Of a stretch of 10,470 bases of DNA, positions 1 to 5,777 are shown piece after piece. The stretch lies in assembly GCA_031554275.1 (NCBI GenBank), contig JAVBKB010000226.1, positions 1 to 10,470 of the forward strand, written 5' to 3'. The stretch's first letter is position 1; each line of letters begins with the position of its first letter. Below the pieces are notes generated by a model that saw nothing but the letters and a program-made list of their open reading frames with translations, did not search any database and was not told the origin of the DNA. The DNA is from JAVBKB01 sp031554275. GTDB lineage: Bacteria; Bacillota; Bacilli; JARBTR01. Both the position numbers and the translations under genes were made by a program.

Positions 1-620
1 GACCAAATTCGATTCCAACAGATAAGTTCATTAAAGTACCAAATAAAGTGAAAGTAGTAACAGGTGATATTGTTGACTATACACTGAGCAATTTCCATAA
101 TAGAACTCCAGGGACTATTACAGAGTACTCAGTTACTGACAATCCACCAAGCGGATTGACTTTTATCAAAGGGTCGCTACCAGCATTTACGAATGGTGAG
201 GGGTTAACTTATCAAGTTCTTTATTCAACAAATAAGAGAACAAGCCAGGTAGTTAATGGAAGTGTAGACGCGAGCAAGCCGTTTGATTTTGACGCACCAA
301 AACTATCTAATGGAGAGTACATTACTGAAATCAAGATTTACTTTGCTGCTGCTCCAAGAGGATTTGGATTAGGTGATAAAATCACCTATAGTTTCAAAGT
401 TTCTGAGACTGGTAACTGTGTGTCTTTAATAAACAAAGGTAAGGTTGAATTTAATTACGATGGCAAACATTATGAATACGCCAATGAAAATGACAGTTCA
501 ATCTGCGTCAATGGTGTTCTTATTCCAAAAACAGGAGAGAACACGAGCTCTATGATATTCCTAGTCATACTGGGATTATCTACCCTAGTAGTTAGTTTCA
601 GACGAACAAGTAAATCGTAG
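1..620 (+). CDS. Cell-wall-anchored surface protein, 3' portion (5' end outside window)
   Basis: The frame is open from position 3 with no start, so this is the C-terminal 205 residues of a longer protein; the GTG at 48 is internal (…VPNKVKVVTGDIVDYTLSN). The visible part resembles a DUF11/isopeptide-type Ig-like beta domain: a VKVVTGDIVDYTLS strand, then a YSVTDNPPSGLTFIKGS segment, then GFGLGDKITYSFKV. The end is a sorting signal: IPKTGE (an LPXTG variant with Ile for Leu), a hydrophobic stretch SSMIFLVILGLSTLVVSF, and the charged tail RRTSKS. A housekeeping sortase would be expected to cut between Thr and Gly and attach the protein to peptidoglycan. Domains of this type build stalks of adhesins or pilus-like proteins; the ligand cannot be inferred. 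Two terminators follow the TAG stop. Anchoring is confident, exact role unknown. Confidence 0.85.
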   Translation, partial: PNSIPTDKFIKVPNKVKVVTGDIVDYTLSNFHNRTPGTITEYSVTDNPPSGLTFIKGSLPAFTNGEGLTYQVLYSTNKRTSQVVNGSVDASKPFDFDAPKLSNGEYITEIKIYFAAAPRGFGLGDKITYSFKVSETGNCVSLINKGKVEFNYDGKHYEYANENDSSICVNGVLIPKTGENTSSMIFLVILGLSTLVVSFRRTSKS

Positions 621-624
621 CATC

Positions 625-671
625 AAAAAACAAGAATAGGAGTGGTGAAAACCGCTCTTGTTCTTGTTTTT
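625..671 (+). terminator. Rho-independent terminator after the surface-protein gene
   Basis: Five bases after the TAG stop, AAAAACAAGAA (626–636) pairs perfectly with TTCTTGTTTTT (661–671). A GAGTGGT/ACCGCTC upper stem (one G·U pair) closes on a GAAA loop at 647–650. The 3' arm ends in a U-run. Confidence 0.85.
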
Positions 672-694
672 GAAAGTGTTAGAGCCTAAATACC

Positions 695-740
695 AAACAA
701 CACCACACTGCCAAATATTTAGCGTTGTGGTGTTGTTTTT
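695..740. terminator. Second terminator, possibly bidirectional (surface gene / selD)
   Basis: AAACAACACCACA (695–707) pairs perfectly with TGTGGTGTTGTTT (726–738), and TTTTT follows on the plus strand. The loop contains AAATATTT flanked by GC/GC and may extend the stem. It lies between two convergent genes. On the minus strand the hairpin is followed by the weaker tail TTTGGTATTT, so it may also stop selD transcripts. T-rich sequence at 756–780 lies between it and the selD stop. Confidence 0.75.
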
Positions 741-785
741 ATGAGAATATAAGGTTTTTGTTTTTTGTTTTTCGGTTTTTACAAG

Positions 786-1814
786 TTATTTCACATAGAT
801 CGTTTTTTCCGCCTTCGGAATGACTTTCCCGATTTGTATAGCTGCAGGTAATTGCTTGCAGTACATATCTGCTTCTTCCTTATGCATTGCGAGAAGAAGT
901 CCACCAGACGTGACTGCATCGCAAAGAATCAGTTGTTCGGTTTCATCGATTTCTGATGAAAATGATAAGTGCTCCTGCAACCATTTGTAGTTTGCTCTAG
1001 TTCCACCAGGAATTGCTCCCATTTCTGCTAGTTCTTTTGTTTGTGGCAAAAGTGGTACTTTATCAAGAAGGATTTCTATGCTCACGTCACTGCCACTTGC
1101 CATTTCATAGGCATGTCCTAGCAGGCCAAAACCAGTCACATCTGTCACAGCAGTTGGGTGAAAATCTGCTGCCACTTCCGCTGCTTCCTTGTTTAGAGTA
1201 GCCATTGTTTGCTCAGCAAGATGCTCAAGCTCTTTCGACACAAGCTGTTTCTTAATCGCAGTTGTTACAATACCGATCCCAATTGGTTTTGTGAGAATAA
1301 GAATGTCACCAGATTTGGCGCCAGTATTCTTCCAGACATTTTTTGGATGAACAATCCCGGTTACAGACAGACCGAATTTAGGTTCTTGATCATCAATTGA
1401 GTGACCGCCGATAGTGATAGCACCTGCTTCATGAATTTTGTCACTTGCACCACGAAGAATTTCCGCTAACACATCATGACCAATCTTTTTAATTGGGAAG
1501 CCAACTATATTTAAAGCTGTTATTGGTTTTCCGCCCATTGCATAAACATCGCTCAAAGCGTTCGCAGCTGCGATTTGGCCAAAGCAATAGGGATTATCCA
1601 CAATAGGTGTGAAATAGTCTACTGTCTGCACGATAGCGATGTCCTCAGTCAATTGATAGACACCAGCATCATCTGAATGCTCATTTCCGACAATTAAGTT
1701 CGGATTGGTAGGGTTTTTGGGTAATTGACGCAAAACTTGCGCTAGGTCCTCAGGACCAATCTTGCAACCTCAACCAGCCTTGGTTGAAAAAGACGTCAGT
1801 TTGATTTCCGACAT
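786..1814 (-). CDS. selD: Selenide, water dikinase (selenophosphate synthetase) with Sec15 encoded by UGA
   Basis: Makes selenophosphate from selenide and ATP (products AMP and phosphate), the selenium donor for selenocysteine synthesis. An ORF stopped at the UGA would begin only at 1733, but the same frame continues upstream through UGA 1770–1772 to ATG 1812–1814, which follows GAGGTGG at 1819–1825. The added N-terminus reads MSEIKLTSFSTKAG-U-GCKIGP, matching the family's GAG-C-GCK active site (E. coli Cys17/Lys20 correspond to Sec15/Lys18 here). Other family landmarks: VGNEHSDDAG (Asp48–Asp49, Mg/ATP), DNPYCFGQIAAANALSD, GGHSID (136–141), TDVTGFGLLGH (from 224), CDAVTSGGLLLA. The length, 342 aa, is close to E. 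coli SelD. A SECIS-like hairpin follows the UGA. Divergent from selA, with a repeat-rich shared control region. Gene identity is near certain and UGA readthrough very likely. Confidence 0.96.
1737..1772 (-). promoter_or_regulatory. UGA (Sec) codon with bacterial-SECIS-like stem-loop in selD
   Basis: On the minus strand, UGA is 1772–1770. Starting 12 nt later, GGTCC (1757–1753) pairs perfectly with GGACC (1749–1745) around a UGA triloop. A lower stem TTGC (1767–1764) / GCAA (1740–1737) is separated from it by an asymmetric internal loop. The apical loop begins 18 nt after the UGA and has G as its second base. This fits the known bacterial SECIS pattern: a short stem-loop just downstream of the UGA, with a G early in the loop for SelB contact. 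Pairing was done by eye. Confidence 0.8.
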
Positions 1815-1834
1815 TTCGCCACCTCATTTCTATC

Positions 1835-1901
1835 TTTAATTGTTGCAATTATACATCTTTAACTGTTGCACCATAATCTAAAACTGTTGCAATCATACAT
1901 C
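1835..1901. repeat. Three contiguous 23/21/23-bp direct repeats in the selD–selA intergenic region
   Basis: Copies lie at 1835–1857, 1858–1878 and 1879–1901, with no spacer. Plus-strand core is TTTAA(C/T)TGTTGCA, ending in ATACATC (copies 1 and 3) or CATAATC (copy 2). The 21–23 bp period is about two helical turns, so bound protein would lie on one DNA face. On the minus strand each copy also carries a -10-like hexamer (TATGAT, TATGGT, TATAAT), so the array overlaps the selD promoter and 5' leader. Probable operator array; regulator unknown. Confidence 0.8.
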
Positions 1902-1920
1902 TAACCTAAAATACTGTAAA
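1892..1920 (-). promoter_or_regulatory. selD promoter (sigma-A type)
   Basis: On the minus strand, -35 TTTACA (1920–1915) and -10 TATGAT (1897–1892) are separated by exactly 17 bp. The -10 lies inside the third repeat copy. Transcription would start about 70 nt before the selD ATG, so the other two repeats lie in the leader region. A second -10-like TATAAT at 1853–1848 has only a poor -35. Confidence 0.6.
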
Positions 1921-2012
1921 TCTTTACTCCCATTATAATTGATTATAAGGTAAAATGTTTATACATATTTTTTGAAATTTAAAGATAGTATTTCCTTTCA
2001 GGAGAATAAGTT

Positions 2013-3446
2013 ATGATGCAGGAATACCTTAAGCTTTTACCAGCTATTCATCATTTGCAAAAACATGCGTCTACGCAAAAGCTTATGAACAAGCACCAAA
2101 TTGATTTAGAAACGATTACGATTTATTTGAAAGAACATCTTGCTTTTATTCGTAATATTATAATAAACAATCAGTGGTCAGGTATCGACCCGAGATCGCA
2201 GAAATTCTATAGGCTTTATTTTTCTAATGTGAATCTAATGCTTAAAAAGCAGTTTTTGTCGCCATTACAGCCTGTGATTAACGCATCAGGCACAGTATTG
2301 CACACAAATTTAGGAAGATCACGCCTGAGTGAACCGGCTATTGCGGAAGTTGTTCGAGTTGCCCGAAATTACTCGAATCTAGAAATGGAGTTATCGTCTG
2401 GGAAAAGAAATTCTCGTCATGAAATTGTTGAAAACCTCTTGAAAGACCTGACTGGTGCTGAGGCAGCAATGGTTGTGAATAATAACGCAGCAGCTGTTTA
2501 TTTGATTCTAAAAGCATTGGCAAAAAATAAAGAAATTATTGTCTCTAGGGGAGAATTGGTTGAAATAGGAGGCTCTTTTCGAATTCCAAATATTATGGAG
2601 GAGAGTGGGGCTAAATTACAAGAAGTTGGCACTACGAACAAAACAAGATTGAAGGACTATGAGAATGCCATCAATCACGAAACTGCAATGTTGATGAAGG
2701 TTCACCGCTCCAATTTCGAGATAACTGGTTTCACTGAATCAGTTGAAAGAGATGAAATTTGTCAGTTGGCGGAAGCTCGGCAATTAATCAGTTATGAAAA
2801 CCTGGGTAGCGGAACACTATTTGATTTCTCACAACAACGAATCGGACATGATGTGCCAGTGCACAAAGTCATTGCTTCGGGTGTGGATATTGTGTCCTTT
2901 AGTGGCGACAAGTTATTAGGTGGACCACAGGCTGGGATTATACTTGGGAAAAAGTCTTTAATAGATAAATTGAAAACTCATAGTCTCGCAAGAGTTTTAC
3001 GAGTCGATAAATTAACATTAGCAGCCCTGTCAGCAACATTAATAACATATAAAAAGGGTACTGCAGCAGTGAAAGAAATTCCCACTATTCGCGACATTAT
3101 TATTTCAGAGGAAGAGATTAAAGACAAAGTGAAGTATTTTGTGAACGAACTTTGTACCCAACACTTAGATATTCAGTTGTATTTAAAGCGTGGAAGATCC
3201 ACAATTGGTGGTGGTACCATGCCAGGTGTAATGATACCAACAATTCTTGTTGGGTTCAGTATTAAAGGTTATTCAGCTGCAGAAATCTACAAAAGACTTT
3301 GTGAAAATCGAATTGCAATTATCGGAAAGGTCCATCAAGACACTTTCTGGCTCGATTTTCGAACTGTGGATGTAAAAGATATTACTACTATTGCCAAAAT
3401 CATAGAAATGGAATTTTCTACAACTAACGAGTCTGTTGACCAATAA
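2013..3446 (+). CDS. selA: L-seryl-tRNA(Sec) selenium transferase (selenocysteine synthase)
   Basis: PLP enzyme of fold type I, forming a ring-shaped multimer in the family; converts seryl-tRNA(Sec) to selenocysteinyl-tRNA(Sec) with selenophosphate from SelD. 477 aa, close to the usual 460–470. Landmarks: SGTVLHTNLGRS (92–103), YSNLEMELSSGKRNSRH, VVNNNAAAV, SRGELVEIGGSFRIP (178–192), EVGTTNKT, and SFSGDKLLGGPQAG with the PLP lysine at Lys300. The first of two tandem ATGs is chosen because AGGAG (2000–2004) sits 8 nt before it. Oddity: where the family usually has (E/V)DLGSG, this protein has ENLGSG, so the Asp expected to contact the PLP ring nitrogen appears to be Asn. selB does not follow, as it often does elsewhere. 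No convincing plus-strand promoter: TATAAT at 1934–1939 lacks a good -35. Confidence 0.94.
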   Translation: MMQEYLKLLPAIHHLQKHASTQKLMNKHQIDLETITIYLKEHLAFIRNIIINNQWSGIDPRSQKFYRLYFSNVNLMLKKQFLSPLQPVINASGTVLHTNLGRSRLSEPAIAEVVRVARNYSNLEMELSSGKRNSRHEIVENLLKDLTGAEAAMVVNNNAAAVYLILKALAKNKEIIVSRGELVEIGGSFRIPNIMEESGAKLQEVGTTNKTRLKDYENAINHETAMLMKVHRSNFEITGFTESVERDEICQLAEARQLISYENLGSGTLFDFSQQRIGHDVPVHKVIASGVDIVSFSGDKLLGGPQAGIILGKKSLIDKLKTHSLARVLRVDKLTLAALSATLITYKKGTAAVKEIPTIRDIIISEEEIKDKVKYFVNELCTQHLDIQLYLKRGRSTIGGGTMPGVMIPTILVGFSIKGYSAAEIYKRLCENRIAIIGKVHQDTFWLDFRTVDVKDITTIAKIIEMEFSTTNESVDQ

Positions 3447-3542
3447 GGTAAATATTTATAACGGGTTTCACCAATAGTAGATTCATAAAAAAGTGATTTT
3501 CATGATTTTAGCTACTTATGGCATTTTTTAAAAATGGAACAG

Positions 3543-3617
3543 TTTCACAATTGCATAACTATAATTTTCCGAATTTTAAGAAATGCGATTTTCACAATTG
3601 CTTAGTTATAATTTTCA
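3543..3617. repeat. 28-bp imperfect direct repeat, two copies
   Basis: TTTCACAATTGC-N-TA-(AC/GT)-TATAATTTTC occurs at 3543–3570 and 3590–3617. It is identical at 24 of 28 positions, with starts 47 bp apart. Each copy contains TATAAT but no good -35 at the right distance. Could be paired protein-binding sites or a remnant of a duplication. Confidence 0.6.
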
Positions 3618-3693
3618 CCATAAACGCCGAATGATTTCAGCAGATTAGTTGAGTTTTACGACAAAATTGTTGTAACAGATATTGTCGATGAAA

Positions 3694-3722
3694 TTGACTG
3701 CATTTTATTAACCGCTTATACT
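3694..3722 (+). promoter_or_regulatory. ylxM–ffh promoter (sigma-A type)
   Basis: TTGACT (3694–3699) and TATACT (3717–3722), each one mismatch from consensus, are separated by 17 bp. The predicted start near 3729 gives a short leader of about 25 nt containing AAGGAAG (3741–3747) before the ylxM ATG. Confidence 0.8.
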
Positions 3723-3753
3723 GATTTCACATCAATTGATAAGGAAGAACCCA

Positions 3754-4086
3754 ATGATAGAAAAAACATTACGAATAAATCACTTGTTTGATTTTTATCA
3801 GGTGTTGTTGACAAGTAAACAACGTGCCTATATGCAGGATTATTATGAGCACGATTATTCGCTTGCTGAAATCGCTGAGGATAATTCTGTTTCAAGGCAG
3901 GCTATCTTTGACAATATTAAGCGTACAGAACTGGTTCTAGAAGATTACGAAAATAAGCTACATCTTTTTGAAAAATTTCAACAGCGACAATCATTGTTTG
4001 AACAGATGAAGCACGAAAAAGATGTTGCTAAGATTCACCAGTATTTATTAGCATTAGAAAAAATCGATGAAGGGTTTGGAGACTAA
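3754..4086 (+). CDS. ylxM: YlxM/UPF0122 family SRP-associated helix-turn-helix protein
   Basis: Small helical protein of the UPF0122 family, with a sigma-region-4-like helix-turn-helix, encoded just before ffh in most Firmicutes. Streptococcal homologues bind SRP components and stimulate the SRP GTPases. The frame runs back to a TTG at 3736, but ATG 3754 is preferred: AAGGAAG ends 6 nt upstream and the resulting 110 aa equals the usual length. Seen: MIEKTLRINHLFDFYQ…LLTSKQRAYMQDYYEHD, then the helix-turn-helix SLAEIAEDNSVSRQAIFDNI (about 36–55), then a charged helix likely to form a coiled coil. The stop overlaps the ffh start (TAATG), which indicates translational coupling. Confidence 0.95.
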   Translation: MIEKTLRINHLFDFYQVLLTSKQRAYMQDYYEHDYSLAEIAEDNSVSRQAIFDNIKRTELVLEDYENKLHLFEKFQQRQSLFEQMKHEKDVAKIHQYLLALEKIDEGFGD

Positions 4087-5435
4087 TGGCATTTGAAGGA
4101 TTATCAGAACGTCTACAAAAAACGTTAAGTAAAATAACTGGCAAAGGGAAATTAAGTGAGACTGACGTCAAAGAAATGATGCGAGAAGTGAAGCTTGCTT
4201 TATTAGAGGCGGATGTTAACTTCAAGGTTGTTAAAGACTTTGTCAAGAAAGTTGAAGAAAGAGCGGTCGGACAAGAAATCATGAAGAGTTTAACACCTGG
4301 TCAACAGGTTGTTAAAGTTGTTCAAGAAGAATTGACTGAATTAATGGGTGGCACGCACACACAAATTGCCGCTAATCATAAGCCGCCTACAGTTGTGATG
4401 TTGGTTGGATTGCAAGGTGCCGGTAAAACCACAACAATTGGAAAACTAGCACTACTTTTACGGAAAAAACACAACCGAAAACCATTATTGGTTGCAGGGG
4501 ATATTTATCGACCAGCGGCAATTAAACAACTTGAAACATTGGGTAAGCAACTTGGAATGCCAGTATTTACTTTAGGTGACCAAGTAAGTCCAACTGAAAT
4601 TGCCAAACAAGCTATTGCCAAGGCAAAAGAGGATCATTTGGATTATGTTCTGATTGATACAGCAGGTCGATTGCATATCGATGAGACACTGATGGGTGAA
4701 CTCACAGATATTAAGTCAGCGACAAATCCAGCTGAAATCTTCTTAGTAGTGGATGCAATGACTGGTCAAGATGCGGTTAATGTTGCTCAGAGTTTCAATG
4801 ATCAACTTGATATTTCAGGCGTGATTTTGACCAAATTAGATGGAGATACTCGTGGTGGTGCAGCGCTTTCCATTCGTGCAGTTACGCAGAAGCCAATTAA
4901 GTTTGTGGGTATGGGCGAAAAGATGGATGCGCTAGAACCGTTCCATCCAGATCGGATGGCATCTCGTATTCTTGGCATGGGTGATGTACTCTCTCTAATT
5001 GAAAAAGCCGAATCAGAAATGGATGAAGCACAGGCGCGTGAAATGGAAAAGAAAATGCGCCAAAACAGCTTCACATTGGCAGATTTTCTTGAACAAATGG
5101 GACAAATCCGCAAAATGGGTGGCATTGGAGACATTCTTAAAATGCTACCTGGCATGGGAATGGGCAAGATGAAAAATTTAAATAATGCTCAAATTGATGA
5201 TAAACAGATTGATAAGCTTGAAGCAATTATTCGCTCTATGACAAAGAAAGAGCAAGAGGATCCGAAACTCATCAACGGTAGACGAAAAATTCGGATTGCA
5301 AAGGGTAGCGGCACATCAGTACCCGATGTTAATCGCCTATTAAAACAATTTGAAGAGTCAAAAAAAATGATGAAACAAATGACTGGAATGATGGGTGGCA
5401 AGAAGAAAAAAGGCGGCTTCAAAATGCCGTTTTAG
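4086..5435 (+). CDS. ffh: Signal recognition particle protein Ffh (SRP54), GTPase
   Basis: Binds 4.5S/scRNA and signal sequences emerging from the ribosome, then docks with FtsY at the membrane. 449 aa, the normal length. The helical N domain spans about 1–90. The G domain has P-loop GLQGAGKTT (108–116), DTAGR (191–195) and TKLDGDTRGGAA (249–260). The Met-rich M domain (about 300–449) has LPGMGMGKM, the RNA-binding RRKIRIAKGSGTS (399–411), MMKQMTGMMGG, and a basic tail ending in KMPF. Its ATG shares one base with the ylxM stop; GGAG lies 4 bases before the ATG. The last codons and TAG stop (5433–5435) are also the first bases of the tandem hairpin repeat. rpsP does not follow directly as usual, because the repeat array and an exonuclease gene intervene. 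Confidence 0.98.
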   Translation: MAFEGLSERLQKTLSKITGKGKLSETDVKEMMREVKLALLEADVNFKVVKDFVKKVEERAVGQEIMKSLTPGQQVVKVVQEELTELMGGTHTQIAANHKPPTVVMLVGLQGAGKTTTIGKLALLLRKKHNRKPLLVAGDIYRPAAIKQLETLGKQLGMPVFTLGDQVSPTEIAKQAIAKAKEDHLDYVLIDTAGRLHIDETLMGELTDIKSATNPAEIFLVVDAMTGQDAVNVAQSFNDQLDISGVILTKLDGDTRGGAALSIRAVTQKPIKFVGMGEKMDALEPFHPDRMASRILGMGDVLSLIEKAESEMDEAQAREMEKKMRQNSFTLADFLEQMGQIRKMGGIGDILKMLPGMGMGKMKNLNNAQIDDKQIDKLEAIIRSMTKKEQEDPKLINGRRKIRIAKGSGTSVPDVNRLLKQFEESKKMMKQMTGMMGGKKKKGGFKMPF

Positions 5436-5751
5436 TCTAAATCGGAACGATTTAGGAAGTAAAAGGGACAGCACAGGTGCCCGTTTTGGTCTAACCAAAG
5501 GTTAGAAACCAAAAGGGAGAGAACAGTTTGTCTAAGTTCTGAAAGAACTTAGCAACAAACCACTTATGTCTGAGCGAAGCGAAGGAACAACCCACTGCGC
5601 TGTTTTAGTCTAAATCGGAACGATTTAGGAAGTAAAAGGGACAGCACAGGTGCCCGTTTTGGTCTAACCAAAGGTTAGAAACCAAAAGGGAGAGAACAGT
5701 TTGTCTAAGTTCTGAAAGAACTGAGCGAAGCGAAGGAACAACCCACTGCGC
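5429..5751 (+). repeat. Tandem modular hairpin repeat, two copies (172 and 150 bp)
   Basis: Copy 1 is 5429–5600; one T later, copy 2 is 5602–5751. They appear identical except for a 22-nt segment missing from copy 2 (about 5550–5571 of copy 1). Each holds three hairpins of one design: a variable lower stem, a 2-nt 3' bulge (NA), an invariant CTAA/TTAG stem, a variable upper stem and a GAA or AAA triloop. In copy 1 they are at 5430–5464, 5480–5517 and 5526–5560. Each copy also has GCGAAGC (5574–5580; 5725–5731), a sequence known to form a very stable mini-hairpin as single-stranded DNA. None is followed by a U-run, so they are not classical terminators. GTTTAAGTTTAAG at 5752 resembles the start of a third copy. 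Class unknown: REP/MITE-like DNA, or structured mRNA. Confidence 0.9.
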
Positions 5752-5777
5752 GTTTAAGTTTAAGGAGTTGTAAGAGT

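Larger units (their letters stand above)
3447..3753. other. Intergenic region selA–ylxM: repeats, palindrome, promoter
   Basis: 307 bp of AT-rich sequence with no supportable gene. It contains a near-perfect 28-bp direct repeat (3543–3570 and 3590–3617), a 20-bp palindrome (3656–3675) and the ylxM–ffh promoter (3694–3722). No hairpin with a U-run is evident after selA, so termination there is unclear. No tRNA(Sec)-like cloverleaf was seen. Confidence 0.6.

Noticed and set aside
1848..1853. Second selD promoter using TATAAT in the first repeat
   Set aside because: The best -35 at 17 bp is TTATGG, a poor match; the TTTACA/TATGAT pair is much better.
3540..3620. Rex-type operator (TTGTGAA-N4-TTCACAA) in the direct repeats
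   Set aside because: Only one half-site (TTCACAA) occurs in each copy; the opposite half-site is missing at the right distance.
3447..3753. tRNA(Sec) gene downstream of selA
   Set aside because: No long acceptor/variable-arm cloverleaf or CCA-type end could be found; the sequence is AT-rich throughout.
3624..3791. Open stretch of about 55 codons reading …RLVEFYDKIVVTDIVDEIDCILL…, possibly a gene remnant before ylxM
   Set aside because: It has no start codon or ribosome binding site, overlaps the ylxM promoter and the ylxM start in another frame, and matches no family I know. Chance or a very short remnant; not supportable.
5429..5751. CRISPR array or rho-independent terminators
   Set aside because: There are only two long copies of 150–172 bp without spacers, and no hairpin is followed by a U-run on either strand.
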